Assembly: GCF_004912155.1 (NCBI RefSeq)
Contig: NZ_STGX01000002.1
Span: forward strand, 35,091-99,090
Reading direction: 5' to 3'
Source of the DNA: Glycomyces paridis
GTDB taxonomy: Bacteria > Actinomycetota > Actinomycetes > Mycobacteriales > Micromonosporaceae
DNA: 64,000 bases
Part shown: positions 47,539 through 58,638 of the stretch, in pieces
Numbering within the stretch: the stretch's first letter is position 1
Layout of the letters: every line of letters starts with the position of its first letter
Translations under genes and position numbers: made by a program
Notes under the pieces: generated by a model
The model's input: the letters and a program-made list of their open reading frames with translations, nothing else
Database searches by the model: none
Told to the model about the DNA's origin: nothing

Positions 47539-50357
47539 TGTTCGCGGGCCTTCGCCTGTCGCTGCGCATCGCCAGGCGCGAAGCGCTGCGCTACAAGGGC
47601 CGGTCGGCCCTGTCGATCGCGCTGCTGGGGCTGCCGCTCCTCGGCGTGTCCATCGGCGCGACCGCCTACGACACGATCACGCTCTCCGAGGAGGAGACCG
47701 CCCGCCAGCACCTGGGCGAGAACGACGCGTTCGTCGAGTCGGTCCTGCCGGGTGAGTCGCTGGAGCAGTTGACCTGGTACGACCAGTGGCCCATGTACGA
47801 CGCGCCGGACGACTTCGCCGTCGAGGAGGGCGAGGCGATACCGGAGCCGCCCGGGAAGGAGGCGGTCCTGGCTGCTCTTCCCGAGGGCTCCCGGATCGCT
47901 CCGTTCACCCTGTACCCGGACGGGGTCGAGGGGATCAAGATCGAAACCCCCAGCGGCGTCGGCGAGATCGGCGCGCTCGGGTACGACCTGGACGACGAGC
48001 TGTACGAGCGGGCCGGGCTCGAGTATGTCGAGGGCTCGGCCCCGCAGGACGGCGAGGTGGCCTTGAGCTCCGCCGCCGCCGAGTACCTCGAGCTGGGAGT
48101 CGGCGACGAGCTGGCGGTGCAGGGCGAGGAGGGCGAGCGGAGCCTCACCGTCGGCGCCGTCGTGGAGCTGCCGTGGTTCCTCAACGGGCGCTATGCGATC
48201 GGCGAGGACTTCGCCGCGCCGTACGGCGGCTGGCTGGTCGACGTGCCGGGCGAGTTCACCTACGAGCAGGCGCTGCCGCTCAACGAGATGGGCATGACGG
48301 CCTGGGCGACCTCGCTGGTGCTCGATCCTCCCCCCTCCGCGGTGGACCCGGCGGCCTACACGATGCAGATGGACGAGGCGATGTTCACCGTCTACGGTCT
48401 CATCGTGGTCGTGGTGGTCATGGAGGTCGTGCTCCTGGCCGGTCCCGCCTTCGCGATCAGCGCGCGGCGACGCACCCGCGAGTTCGCGCTCATGAGCGCC
48501 AACGGCGCCTCCCCGGCCCAGATCCGCAACACCGTCCTGGCCGGCGGGGTCCTGTTCGGACTGATCGCCGCGGCCGCCGCGGTGGTCCTCGGGATCCTCG
48601 CGGTCCTGGTCGGGACGCCGCTGTTGGAGGGCATGTACGGCCACCGCAGCGCTGGCCTGCGGTTCCTGCCGCTCCTCCAGACCGGACTGGTGGCCCTCGC
48701 GATCGTCACCGGGCTGCTCTCGGCCCTGGCGGCGGCGCTGAGCGCCTCGCGCGTGAACGTCATCGCCGCGCTCATGGGCCGTACCCCGGGTCGCAAGGGA
48801 TCGAAGAAACTGCTGTTCCTGGGCCTGGGCCTGGTAGCGGTCGCGGTCGCCGCCGGGATCGGCGGCGTCGTGCTCTGGAGCCTGCCGCTGATGGCGCTGG
48901 CGATCGTGGCCGGGCAGCTCGGCCTGGTCGCGTGCACGCCGGCGATCCTGTCGGGCATGGCGGCGCTGGGGCGCTGGCTGCCGCTGGCGCCGCGCATGGC
49001 GCTGCGGGAGGCCGGGCGCAACCGCGGGTCGGCGGCGCCGGCGATCGCGGCGGTCCTCGGCGTGGTCGCCGCGGGCACCGCCTTCGCCATGGTGGTCACC
49101 GCCGACAGCGTCCGGAGCGAGCAGTCGACGTCGCATGAGCTCGCGCAGGGCTCGCTGTCGCTGTCGCTGTACGCCGCCTCGGACGAGATGACGGCGGCGC
49201 AGTGGGAGGCGGCGCGGGCCGAGGCCGACCCGGTGCTGCACCGCCACCTGGAGGACCTGGAGGTGGTGGAACTGCCGCTGTACACCGGCTGGCAGGCCTG
49301 CGGCGTCAAGGAGGAGGATCCCGGCCAGGACGCCGAGTGCACGTGGACGGTGACCCGTCCGGAGGAGCACCGGTGCCCGTACTGGGAGGCGATCGGCGAC
49401 GGCAGCGACGAGGCGACGGTGCGCGCGGCCGTGGAGGACGCCCGGAAGGACCCCGTCTGCAATGAGGGGCAGGAGGACACCGGCCAGTACACCGACGGCG
49501 TCCCCGCCACGACGGACCGGCAGATCGTGGCGAACTACACCGAGCTCGAAGGCGAGGAGCTCGACGACGCGGTGGCGCTGCTGAAGGCGGGCGGCGTGCT
49601 CGTCTCCGATCCGCTGGCGATCACCGACGAGGGCACCGTGGTGCTCGAGCGTTCGCTGACGGTCTGGGACGAGTCCGGCAGCGAGGTGACGTCGGAACCG
49701 GTGACCCTGGAACTGCCCGCCATGGCGGTGGCCGGCCACCTCCTCGGCACCAGCGAGCTGTTCCTGAGCCCGGCCGCGGCCGAGCAGATGGAGCTGGTCT
49801 CCTCGCTCTGGCAGCGCGAGTACCTGCTGAAGACCTCGACCGAGGTCGACGCCTCGGTCGTCGAGGCGATCAAGGCCGAGCTCGGCGACGACGTGCTCGA
49901 CGGGACGGTCTGGACCGACGTCTGGGTGACCGACTACACCGATCCGTTCACGCGCTACCTCGTGCTCGCGGTGACCGGGCTGTGCGCGCTCATCGCCTTG
50001 GGCGCCACCGCGGTGTCGACCGGGCTCATCATCGCCGAGCAGCGCCAGGACATGACGACCCTCGGCGCGGTCGGCGCGGCGCCGACGCTGCGCAAGCGGT
50101 TCGCGATGTGGCAGACGGTCATGATCGCGCTGTTCGGGGCGGGGCTGGGGACGCTCGCGGGGGTCGTGGGTTACGCGCTCCTGCGCGAGGCGCTCAACAA
50201 CCCGCTGAAGTTCCGGTACCCGTTCGAGACGCTGTACGGCTGGGAGCTGCCGTGGGCGTCCATCGGGATCACGGTGCTCGCCGTGCCGGTGGTGGCCGCG
50301 ATCGGGGCCCTGGTGTTCACCAGGGCGAGGCTGCCGAGCGAGCGTCGGATGACCTGA
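47538..50357 (+). CDS. FtsX-like ABC transporter permease
   Basis: A 939-residue membrane protein with an N-terminal helix, a large outer domain (about 60-270), a block of helices (about 285-500), a second outer domain (about 520-790) and three C-terminal helices; the FtsX-type cores are near 285-440 and 805-935. MacB-like permeases use outer-domain movement to expel peptides, lipids or antibiotics. The second outer domain has several Cys (ACGV, AECTW, HRCPYWE), suggesting disulfides. The ATG overlaps the ATPase stop by 1 nt. A 15-bp terminator follows. Confidence 0.92.
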   Translation: MFAGLRLSLRIARREALRYKGRSALSIALLGLPLLGVSIGATAYDTITLSEEETARQHLGENDAFVESVLPGESLEQLTWYDQWPMYDAPDDFAVEEGEAIPEPPGKEAVLAALPEGSRIAPFTLYPDGVEGIKIETPSGVGEIGALGYDLDDELYERAGLEYVEGSAPQDGEVALSSAAAEYLELGVGDELAVQGEEGERSLTVGAVVELPWFLNGRYAIGEDFAAPYGGWLVDVPGEFTYEQALPLNEMGMTAWATSLVLDPPPSAVDPAAYTMQMDEAMFTVYGLIVVVVVMEVVLLAGPAFAISARRRTREFALMSANGASPAQIRNTVLAGGVLFGLIAAAAAVVLGILAVLVGTPLLEGMYGHRSAGLRFLPLLQTGLVALAIVTGLLSALAAALSASRVNVIAALMGRTPGRKGSKKLLFLGLGLVAVAVAAGIGGVVLWSLPLMALAIVAGQLGLVACTPAILSGMAALGRWLPLAPRMALREAGRNRGSAAPAIAAVLGVVAAGTAFAMVVTADSVRSEQSTSHELAQGSLSLSLYAASDEMTAAQWEAARAEADPVLHRHLEDLEVVELPLYTGWQACGVKEEDPGQDAECTWTVTRPEEHRCPYWEAIGDGSDEATVRAAVEDARKDPVCNEGQEDTGQYTDGVPATTDRQIVANYTELEGEELDDAVALLKAGGVLVSDPLAITDEGTVVLERSLTVWDESGSEVTSEPVTLELPAMAVAGHLLGTSELFLSPAAAEQMELVSSLWQREYLLKTSTEVDASVVEAIKAELGDDVLDGTVWTDVWVTDYTDPFTRYLVLAVTGLCALIALGATAVSTGLIIAEQRQDMTTLGAVGAAPTLRKRFAMWQTVMIALFGAGLGTLAGVVGYALLREALNNPLKFRYPFETLYGWELPWASIGITVLAVPVVAAIGALVFTRARLPSERRMT

Positions 50358-50371
50358 CGGAAACCAGAGGG

Positions 50372-50404
50372 CGAAGGGCCCCGGCGCGACGCCGGGGCCC
50401 TTCG
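50372..50404. terminator. Bidirectional hairpin terminator
   Basis: A perfect 15-bp stem (50372-50386 with 50390-50404), loop CGA, lies between the permease stop and the convergent map stop. Confidence 0.88.
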
Positions 50405-50413
50405 TCGTCCGCG

Positions 50414-51310
50414 CTACGCGAGGCCCTCGGGGGTGCCGGCCGGGACGCCGCCGGTGGGCATGGTGAGGATCTCGAAGCCGTCGTCGGTGACGAGCAGGGT
50501 GTGCTCGAACTGGGCGGTCCACCTGCGGTCGCGGGTGACGGCGGTCCAGTCGTCGTCCCACATCTCGTGCTCGGCGGTGCCGAGGTTGATCATCGGCTCG
50601 ATGGTGAAGGTCATGCCGGTCTCGATCTCGGTCTCCAGGCCCGGGTTGTCGTAGTGGGGCACGTAGAGGCCGGAGTGGAAGGCGGTGCCGATGCCGTGGC
50701 CGGTGAACTGGCGGACGACGCCGTAGCCGAAGCGGTTCGCGTAGGCCTCGATGACCTTGCCGACGACGTTGAGCCGGCGCCCGGGCTTGACGGCCTTGAT
50801 CCCGCGCCAGGTGGCGCGCCAGGTCCGTTCGACGAGGTCGCGGGCCTCCTGGGAGACGTCCCCGGCGAGGAACGTGGCGTTGCAGTCGCCGTGGACGCCG
50901 CCGATGAAGGCGGTGATGTCGACGTTGACGATGTCGCCGTCCTCGATGACGGTGGAGTCGGGGATGCCGTGGCAGACGACCTCGTTGAGCGAGGTGCAGC
51001 AGGACTTGGGGTAACCGCGGTAGCCGAGCGTCGAGGGGTAGGCGCCGAGGTCGCACAGGTACTCGTGGACGAGCCGGTCGATGTCGTCGGTGGTCGCGCC
51101 GGGGACGGCGGCGCGCCCGGCCTCCACGAGCGCGTCGGCGGCGATGCGCCCGGCGACGCGCATCCGCTCGATCGTCTCGGCGTCCTTGACCTCGCTGCCG
51201 CGGAACGGGGAGGGCGCGGGCCGGTCGACGTACTCGGGCCGCTCGATGGTGTCGGGGACGCTCCGGCGGGGACTGAGCCGGCCTGGGACCAGCGCGGGAC
51301 GGGAATGCAT
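50414..51310 (-). CDS. map: Methionine aminopeptidase, type I
   Basis: A 298-residue enzyme that removes initiator Met co-translationally. Metal ligands lie in [19 protein letters not shown] (two Asp), [10 protein letters not shown] (His), TIEPMINLG (Glu) and QFEHTLLV (Glu). The N-terminal extension of about 40 residues with RPxPSPFRG is the actinobacterial long form that binds the ribosome. The ATG at 51310 lacks a ribosome-binding site, but TAGGCT stands 6 nt before it, so the mRNA is probably leaderless. Confidence 0.96.
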   Translation of the reverse strand: MHSRPALVPGRLSPRRSVPDTIERPEYVDRPAPSPFRGSEVKDAETIERMRVAGRIAADALVEAGRAAVPGATTDDIDRLVHEYLCDLGAYPSTLGYRGYPKSCCTSLNEVVCHGIPDSTVIEDGDIVNVDITAFIGGVHGDCNATFLAGDVSQEARDLVERTWRATWRGIKAVKPGRRLNVVGKVIEAYANRFGYGVVRQFTGHGIGTAFHSGLYVPHYDNPGLETEIETGMTFTIEPMINLGTAEHEMWDDDWTAVTRDRRWTAQFEHTLLVTDDGFEILTMPTGGVPAGTPEGLA

Positions 51311-51748
51311 CCGGCAAGCCTAACCGCAGCCGCGGTCGAGGCCGCTCCGGCGAGGCTCGCGGGCCGTCTTTGCGCAGTGGGGCGGCTGTGGCACCGTTAC
51401 CGAGACGACGCCGAAAAACCGGCCTGTGGAGTGCGAAAACCTCTTGCGCTTCGGCGCCTCAACCACCATTCTGAGGTCACCGGCGCGCCGCACCGGGCCC
51501 TCGACGGGGCCTTCGGACGGCGGCGGGACCGGTACCCCGCGAACCCTCTCCTACCGAGCCGACGCGGGGCGCGGCTCCCGCGGTAGTGCCGCCGTTCCGG
51601 TTCCGACCGGGCCGGCGGTGTACGACACCTCCCGCGGTGGAGCGCCCCGCCTGTCCAACCCAGGCGGCGTGCAGTCGTCCCGCGTCGGCTCACCACACGC
51701 AGCGCGAAGGCCCGCGGCCCCGAGGGGTTCGCGGGCCCGGTACGGCGC
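51311..51748. other. Intergenic region upstream of map
   Basis: These 438 nt contain the map promoter at their left end and a hairpin (51709-51737) near the right end for the upstream membrane protein gene. Open frames cross it on both strands (for example 51397-51696 minus and 51426-52082 plus), but they are Arg/Pro-rich with no motif, and I see no ribosome-binding site that would support them. Nothing else was recognised. Confidence 0.5.
51709..51737 (-). terminator. Hairpin after the 51749-52279 gene
   Basis: An 8-bp outer stem (51709-51716 with 51730-51737) encloses an inner CCCC-GAG-GGGG stem, directly past the stop of the membrane protein gene on the minus strand. Confidence 0.7.
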
Positions 51749-52279
51749 TCAGGCCGCTTCGAGTTCCTTCGTGGGAGCTTCGGCCTCGGCTGCCGCTGCG
51801 GTCGCGGCGTCCTCGGAGGTCACCTCCTGCGCGAGCCGCTCCCACAGCATCCCGCCCGAGTGGGCGAGCGCGCCGATGATGGAGGGCACGAACGGCAGGA
51901 CCCAGTCGGCGAGGAAGCCGGTGTGCGGCATGTTGAGCACGAGCATGGCCGAGCCGGCACACAGCAGGCCCTGGAGCGTGCCGCGCCAGGCGGCGCGGGT
52001 GCCGTCGATGACGGCCTCGCGGCGCTCGGTGGCCGGGTCGTGGAACGCGGAGAGCCCCGCGGCGTCGCGGCGGCCCAGGTAGGCGCCGACGACCGCTTGC
52101 ACGGCGGTGCCCGCTATGACGGCGGCGAGGAGGCTGTTCTTGGTGACGACGAGGATGAGGGCGAACAGCAGGCCGCCGCCGAGGACCGTCAGGGCGCCCC
52201 TGATCCAGTCGACCTTCTCGCCGGGGTACCAGTAGTACTTGGTGACACCCTCGGATATCTGACGTTCGATCTTCCCCAT
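51749..52279 (-). CDS. Small integral membrane protein, unknown
   Basis: A 176-residue protein with an N-terminal soluble segment (MGKIERQISEGVTKYYWYPG), about four membrane helices (GALTVLGGGLLFALILVV, LAAVIAGTAVQAVVGAYLG, LLCAGSAMLVLNMP, VLPFVPSIIGALAH) and an acidic Ala/Glu tail. No family recognised. It sits between map and ispG on the same strand but is bounded by hairpins on both sides, so it is probably transcribed alone. Confidence 0.72.
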   Translation of the reverse strand: MGKIERQISEGVTKYYWYPGEKVDWIRGALTVLGGGLLFALILVVTKNSLLAAVIAGTAVQAVVGAYLGRRDAAGLSAFHDPATERREAVIDGTRAAWRGTLQGLLCAGSAMLVLNMPHTGFLADWVLPFVPSIIGALAHSGGMLWERLAQEVTSEDAATAAAAEAEAPTKELEAA

Positions 52280-52472
52280 GTCGGTGGCTCCCCTTTGCAG
52301 CAGGCGACCGGATCGTGCCTGGCGGACACGATTGTCATTATGCGCGGCCCCGTCATGCGGGCAGGCGGAATCCCCCGAGTCACGAATGTGGAATTTCGCA
52401 CAAGACGAGCGTGATGTCCGATTCCACGGGTCGGGGGTGCGCGCTCAACTGGACCTGCGTTCCAGCCTAGGG

Positions 52473-52505
52473 AGTCGGTCCCCGACGCGGCGTCGGGGAT
52501 CCGAC
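52473..52505 (-). terminator. Hairpin downstream of ispG
   Basis: The stem TCCCCGACGC/GCGTCGGGGA, extended by GTCGG/CCGAC with one bulge, lies directly after the ispG stop. Confidence 0.75.
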
Positions 52506-52507
52506 AG

Positions 52508-53689
<1,182 letters not shown>

Positions 53690-53717
53690 GGGTCTAGTTT
53701 TCACCTGGATTCGCGGA

Positions 53718-54983
53718 TTAATTGAAGATGGTGATGGGATTGACGATGTCGGCGGTGATCGTCAGCAGCATGAAGCCGCCCAGGAGGACGATCACAGCGT
53801 AGGTCAGCGGCATCAGCTTGAGGTAGTCGACACGCCCCGGGTCGGGCCTGCCGCGCTTGGCGGCGACCCAGGACCGGAACCTCTCGTACCAGGCGATGGC
53901 GATGTGTCCGCCGTCCATCGGCAGCAGCGGCAGCAGGTTGAAGATGCCGATGAAGTAGTTGAGGACCACCAGCAGCATGAAGAACATGGCCCACTGCTCG
54001 TACTGGACCATCTCGCCGCCCAGGCGGGAGGCGCCGACGACGCTCACGGGGGTGTCGTCGCCCCGCTCGCCGCCCATGATCGCGTCCCACAGGGGCGGGA
54101 TCTTCGAGGGCAGCTGGCCGAGTGCGATGAAGGTCTCCTTGAACATGTCGCCGGTGAAGGAGAACGTCTCGGGGATGCCGTCGATCGGCCCGACCGCCAT
54201 CGCCGGCTCGATCGCGGGGTCGGTGTAGACGAAGACGCCGAGGCGCGCGACGGTCTCGACCTCGCCGTCCTCGTTCTCGACCTCGGCGGCGTAGGGGGTG
54301 AGCTCGACGGTGCGCTCGGCGCCGCCGTTCTCGACGACGACCTCCACCGGCTCGTTCGGGGTCAGGGCGCCCACGGCCGCGAGGAGCGAGTCCCAGTCGG
54401 TGACCGCGGTGCCGTCGACGGAGGTCACGGCGTCCCCGTCGGCGATCCCGGCCCCGTAGGCCGGGCCCTCGATCTGGCCTTCGGCGCAGTCGCCTTGGGG
54501 CGCATCGGATTCGACGGCGACCACACAGGGCGCGACGGTGACGCGGGCGTTCGCCTCGGACTCCTCGACGGCCTCGGCGTAGGCGGGGTTGGCGACGACG
54601 CCGACGAAGGAGACGAGGATCCACAGGGCGATGAAGCCGAGCAGGAAATGGGTGACCGAGCCGGCCGCGAGGACCACGGTGCGCTGCCACAGCGGCTTGC
54701 GCCAGAAGACGCGGTCCCGGTCCTTCTCGGTGACCTCCTCCTCTTCCTCTTCGAGGGGGGTCATGCCGACGATCTTGACGAAGCCGCCCAGCGGGATGCC
54801 CTTGACGCCGTATTCGGTCTCGCCCTTGCGGAAGGACCAGAGGGTCGGGCCGAAGCCGACGAAGTACCGGGTGACCTTCATGCCGAAGGCCTTCGCGGTG
54901 AGCATGTGCCCGAACTCGTGGAGGCTCACGGAGATGAGGATCGCCAGCGCGAACAGGATGATCCCGGTGGTGTAGGCCAGCAA
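53718..54983 (-). CDS. rseP: Site-2 intramembrane metalloprotease (M50, RseP/Rip1)
   Basis: A 421-residue membrane protease. HEFGH near residue 22 in the first helix binds zinc with the second-site Asp in [12 protein letters not shown] near 360. A PDZ domain lies between about 190 and 265 ([25 protein letters not shown]). It cleaves membrane-spanning anti-sigma factors and other proteins. The TTG start at 54983 follows GAAGGAG, which overlaps the dxr stop region, so it is tightly coupled to dxr. Confidence 0.95.
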   Translation of the reverse strand: MLAYTTGIILFALAILISVSLHEFGHMLTAKAFGMKVTRYFVGFGPTLWSFRKGETEYGVKGIPLGGFVKIVGMTPLEEEEEEVTEKDRDRVFWRKPLWQRTVVLAAGSVTHFLLGFIALWILVSFVGVVANPAYAEAVEESEANARVTVAPCVVAVESDAPQGDCAEGQIEGPAYGAGIADGDAVTSVDGTAVTDWDSLLAAVGALTPNEPVEVVVENGGAERTVELTPYAAEVENEDGEVETVARLGVFVYTDPAIEPAMAVGPIDGIPETFSFTGDMFKETFIALGQLPSKIPPLWDAIMGGERGDDTPVSVVGASRLGGEMVQYEQWAMFFMLLVVLNYFIGIFNLLPLLPMDGGHIAIAWYERFRSWVAAKRGRPDPGRVDYLKLMPLTYAVIVLLGGFMLLTITADIVNPITIFN

Positions 54984-54995
54984 GTCTGTCTCCTT

Positions 54996-56216
54996 CTAAC
55001 GCTCGGACGCGTCCAACACTAGCTTCCGGGCGCTCGACCGCGCCCAGTTCTCCGCTTCGAGGACGTCTGCGACACCGGAGGGCCGCCCGCCGTGCCCCGC
55101 AAGGCCATCGGGGGCCGCGGCGAGGACGGCCTCGATCGCGTCGACGATGCCGAGGAAGGGGAGGCGCCCGTCGCGGAAGGCGGCGACGGCCTCCTCGTTG
55201 GCGGCGTTGTAGACCGCGGGCATGAGGCCGCCTGCGCGGCCGGCGTCCTTGGCGAGGGCGACGGCGGGGAAGGCGGTCTCGTCGAGCGGTTCGAAGTGCC
55301 AGTCGGCGGCCTGCGTCCAGTCGACGGGGCGGGCGGCGCCGGGGAGGCGGTCGGGCCAGGCGAGGGCGTGGCCGATTGGCAGGCGCATGTCGGGCGGGGA
55401 GGCCTGGGCGATGGTGGAGCCGTCGGTGAACTCGACCATGGAGTGGATGACCGACTGGGGGTGGACCACGACGTCGATGCGGTCGTAGGGGACGTCGAAG
55501 AGCTCGTGCGCCTCGATGACCTCCAGGGCCTTGTTGACCATGGTCGCGGAGTTGATGGTGACGACCGGTCCCATGGCCCAGGTGGGGTGGGCGAGGGCCT
55601 GTTCGACGGTGACGTCGGCGAGTTCGCCGCGGGTGCGGCCGCGGAAGGGGCCGCCGGAGGCGGTGAGGACGAGTTTGGCGACGCGTTCGGCGGTGCCCGA
55701 GCGCAGGCACTGGGCGAGCGCGGAGTGCTCGGAGTCGACGGGGACGAGCTGGCCGGGCGCGGCGAGGTCGCGGACGAGGGCGGCCCCGGCGATGAGGGAC
55801 TCCTTGTTGGCGAGGGCCACTTGGCGTCCGGCTCGGAGTGCGGCGAGGGTCGGTCCGAGGCCGATGGACCCGGTGATGCCGTTGAGGACGGTGTGGCAGT
55901 CCCAGGCGGCGAGCTCGCTCATGGCCGAGGGCCCGGCGATGAGCTTGGGCATCCTGGCGTCGCCGGAGGTCCAGCCCTGTTTCGTGGCGGCCGCGAACAG
56001 GCGCAGCTGCACGTCCTCGACGGCCCTGGGGTCGGCGACGGCGACGACGTCGACGCCCAGTTCGACGGCCTGCTCCGCCAGGAGCGCCGGGTTGGCACCG
56101 CCCGCGCCGATGCCGACGACGCGGAAGCGGTCGGGATTGGCGCGGACGATGTCGATGGCCTGGGTGCCGATGGAGCCGGTGGACCCCAGGAGCACGATCT
56201 CGCGTTGGTCGGTCAC
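54996..56216 (-). CDS. dxr: 1-deoxy-D-xylulose 5-phosphate reductoisomerase
   Basis: A 406-residue NADPH enzyme, second step of the MEP pathway. The N-terminal [16 protein letters not shown] binds [16 protein letters not shown] and [11 protein letters not shown] carry metal ligands, and [20 protein letters not shown] and [12 protein letters not shown] complete the site. GTG at 56216 has no ribosome-binding site, but GATAAT lies 6 nt before it, so it is probably leaderless with its own promoter inside the 14-nt gap to purU plus the purU end. It is followed by rseP and ispG. Confidence 0.96.
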   Translation of the reverse strand: MTDQREIVLLGSTGSIGTQAIDIVRANPDRFRVVGIGAGGANPALLAEQAVELGVDVVAVADPRAVEDVQLRLFAAATKQGWTSGDARMPKLIAGPSAMSELAAWDCHTVLNGITGSIGLGPTLAALRAGRQVALANKESLIAGAALVRDLAAPGQLVPVDSEHSALAQCLRSGTAERVAKLVLTASGGPFRGRTRGELADVTVEQALAHPTWAMGPVVTINSATMVNKALEVIEAHELFDVPYDRIDVVVHPQSVIHSMVEFTDGSTIAQASPPDMRLPIGHALAWPDRLPGAARPVDWTQAADWHFEPLDETAFPAVALAKDAGRAGGLMPAVYNAANEEAVAAFRDGRLPFLGIVDAIEAVLAAAPDGLAGHGGRPSGVADVLEAENWARSSARKLVLDASER

Positions 56217-56230
56217 GGGATCATTATCCG

Positions 56231-57100
56231 CTATCGGAAGACGACGGTTTTGTGGCCGTTGAGGAGGATGCGGTCGTCGAGGTGGGCGGCGAGGCCGCGG
56301 GCGAGGCAGGTCGACTCCAGGTCGCGTCCGGCGGCGACGAGCTCGTCGGGGCTGTGCGCGTGGTCGACGCGGGCGACCTCCTGGTCGATGATGGGGCCCT
56401 CGTCGAGGTCGGCGGTGACGTAGTGGCAGGTCGCGCCGATGAGCTTGACGCCGCGGGCGTGCGCCTGGTGGTAGGGCTTGGCGCCCTTGAAGCTGGGCAG
56501 GAACGAGTGGTGGATGTTGATGATGCGCCCGGGCAGTTTGGCGCAGAACTCCGAGGAGAGGATCTGCATATAGCGGGCGAGGACCACGACGTCGATGCGC
56601 TCGGCCTCGACCAGGTCGAGGACCTGTTGCTCCTGCGTGGCCTTGCCCTCCTTGCCGACGGGCAGGTAGTGGAAGGGGACGCCGGAGGAGGCGGCGAGGT
56701 CGGCCCAGTCGGGGTGGTTGGAGACGACGGCGGCGGCCTCGCCGTGGAGGGCGCCGATGCGGAAGCGGTAGAGCAGGTCGTTGAGGCAGTGGCCCTGCTT
56801 GGAGGCCATGATGAGCACGCGGGGCTTGACGGCGCGGTCGTGCAGGCGCCAGTCCATGTCGAATTCGCGGGCGATCTCGGCGAAGCCCACGGCCAGCTCG
56901 TCGCGCAGGGTCGCGCCCTCGCCCTGTCCGGCGCCGTCCGCGGAGAACTCGACGCGCATGAAGAAGCGGCCCGATCCGTGCTCGGAGAACTGCTGGGAGT
57001 CCTCGATGTTGGCGTTGCGGCGGGTCAGGAAGCCCGAGACCGCGTAGACGATGCCGAGGCGGTCGGGGCACGAGAGGGTGAGCACGAACTGGCTGGTCAT
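56231..57100 (-). CDS. purU: Formyltetrahydrofolate deformylase
   Basis: A 289-residue hydrolase freeing formate and tetrahydrofolate from 10-formyl-THF. An N-terminal ACT domain ([19 protein letters not shown]) is followed by a formyltransferase-like domain with [19 protein letters not shown], whose Asn-His and later Asp ([10 protein letters not shown]) are catalytic. The ATG at 57100 has TATCAT 7 nt upstream and no proper ribosome-binding site: a likely leaderless start. An open frame to 57268 upstream is Arg-rich noise. Position before dxr is not a known functional link. Confidence 0.95.
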   Translation of the reverse strand: MTSQFVLTLSCPDRLGIVYAVSGFLTRRNANIEDSQQFSEHGSGRFFMRVEFSADGAGQGEGATLRDELAVGFAEIAREFDMDWRLHDRAVKPRVLIMASKQGHCLNDLLYRFRIGALHGEAAAVVSNHPDWADLAASSGVPFHYLPVGKEGKATQEQQVLDLVEAERIDVVVLARYMQILSSEFCAKLPGRIINIHHSFLPSFKGAKPYHQAHARGVKLIGATCHYVTADLDEGPIIDQEVARVDHAHSPDELVAAGRDLESTCLARGLAAHLDDRILLNGHKTVVFR

Positions 57101-57238
57101 CCTGGCAATGATACGGAGTGGTCGGCGCGGGCGGCCACGGCGTTCCGCCGCGACCCGAATGTCCGCGCGGCGGCCCGTTCGCGTCGGTGCGGCGGCCGTG
57201 CGCCGTTCACGTCCGCGGTCCGGTTCGCGCACGCCGCC

Positions 57239-57266
57239 GAGGGCGGGCCCGGACGGGCCCGCCCTC
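57239..57266 (-). terminator. Hairpin after the sugar-binding protein gene
   Basis: A perfect 12-bp stem (57239-57250 with 57255-57266), loop GGAC, lies 27 nt past the solute-binding protein stop on the minus strand. Confidence 0.82.
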
Positions 57267-57293
57267 AAGCTATGCGGTTGTCAGGTGCGGTCG

Positions 57294-58595
57294 TCAGCCG
57301 ATCGCGGCGCTGGCCTGCTCGATGAAGGCCGCGGCCGACTCCTGCGGGGTCGCCTGGTCGAACAGCAGCGACTCGTAGACGCCGAGCATGATGTCGGCGA
57401 TGCCGCCGGCGCCGACCGGGGACACCGGCGGGGCCTCGCCCAGCTCGGGCGTGATGGTCGCGATGAATTCCGCGCCGAGCTGCTGGTCCGCCGGCAGGGT
57501 CGGCAGGATCCGCTCGCGCTGCGCGATGTTGGACGGCAGGCCGCGGTCGGCGAGGCACAGGTCCAGCGACTTGTCGTTGTTGAGCAGGAAGTCCACGAGC
57601 TTGCCCGCGGCGGCCTTGTCGGAGGTGGTCCGACCGACCGACCAGAACATGGCCGACTTGAGGAACATGCCCCGCGTGCCCTCGGACTCGCCGGGGATGC
57701 GCAGCAGGAGCAGTTCGGAGCCGAGGATGTCCTGGATCGCGCCGATCTGGTTGGTCCAGTAGAACTCCGTGACGCCGGTGCCGGTGGCGAGCGGGGCCTG
57801 GTCCTGGCCCGCGGCGTAGCCCTCGACGATCTTGCTGGCCTCGGGGATGGCGCCGGCGTCGCGCAGGTCGACGACCATCTGCCACCACGCGGTCAGGGTC
57901 TCCTCGGTGAAGCCGAGCTGGCCGTCCTCGTTGTAGAGGCTCTCGCCGCGCTGGCGCGCGAACACGTTGAACAGCGACTCGTTGTTGAGCGAGACGCCCG
58001 AGTTGCCGACGGCGTCGCCGTTGGCCGAGAGGTCGGTGGTGAACTGGATGAAGTCGGCCCAGGTCCAGGTGGTGTCGTCCGGGACGGTCATGCCCGCGGC
58101 CTCCACGAGGGCCGGGTTGACCAGCAGCGCGATGGCGTTGACGCCGGTCGCGATGCCGTAGGTCTTGCCGTCGAGCTGGCCGCTCTTGAGGACCGAGTCC
58201 TCGATCTGGGAGAGGTCGATGTCGAGCTCCTCCAGGGGCAGGAGGGCGTTCTTGTCGGCGTAGTCGCGCAGGTACTTCTCGTCCTGCTGCATGACGTCGG
58301 GCGTGTTCCCGCCGGAGACGGAGACGTTGAGGGCGTCCCAGTAGCCGGAGAAGTCGGCCGGGCTGGGCTTGATCTCGATGTCCTTGTTCTCGGCGATGAA
58401 GGCGTCGATGATCTGCTGGGTGTACTCGTGGCGCGGCTCGGAGCCCCACCACCAGAAGTCCAGCTCGCCGTCGCCCTTGTCGGCGCCGCCGTCCTCGCCG
58501 CCGCACGCCGCGAGGAGGGGGGCCGCGGCCGCGCCGAAGATGCCGGCCTTGGCGAGCGTTCGCCGGGACACGCCCGAGGGGTTGGATGACTTCAT
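57294..58595 (-). CDS. Sugar ABC transporter substrate-binding lipoprotein
   Basis: A 433-residue family 1 extracellular solute-binding protein. The N-terminus has a twin-Arg signal (SRRTLAKAGIFGAA) and lipobox LAAC with Cys near residue 31, so it is Tat-exported and lipid-anchored. The body (DFWWWGSEPRHEYTQQIIDAF, GGNTPDVMQQDEKYL, WTWADFIQF) is that of oligosaccharide binders. The ATG follows AAAGGA. It is the last gene of a three-gene importer operon after the two permeases, an unusual order since the binder is more often first. Confidence 0.92.
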   Translation of the reverse strand: MKSSNPSGVSRRTLAKAGIFGAAAAPLLAACGGEDGGADKGDGELDFWWWGSEPRHEYTQQIIDAFIAENKDIEIKPSPADFSGYWDALNVSVSGGNTPDVMQQDEKYLRDYADKNALLPLEELDIDLSQIEDSVLKSGQLDGKTYGIATGVNAIALLVNPALVEAAGMTVPDDTTWTWADFIQFTTDLSANGDAVGNSGVSLNNESLFNVFARQRGESLYNEDGQLGFTEETLTAWWQMVVDLRDAGAIPEASKIVEGYAAGQDQAPLATGTGVTEFYWTNQIGAIQDILGSELLLLRIPGESEGTRGMFLKSAMFWSVGRTTSDKAAAGKLVDFLLNNDKSLDLCLADRGLPSNIAQRERILPTLPADQQLGAEFIATITPELGEAPPVSPVGAGGIADIMLGVYESLLFDQATPQESAAAFIEQASAAIG

Positions 58596-58638
58596 TGTCT
58601 TCGTCCTTTCAGGACTTGGTGAGGGTTGTTTGCCGGAT

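Noticed and set aside
47097-51317. A 1406-codon minus-strand frame spanning the ABC permease and map
   Set aside because: It crosses two well-supported genes in a different frame and is an Arg/His/Pro-rich shadow.
51397-52082. Open frames in the map upstream region on both strands
   Set aside because: They have no supportive ribosome-binding site and an Arg/Pro-rich random composition, and they run across the hairpin or the membrane protein gene.
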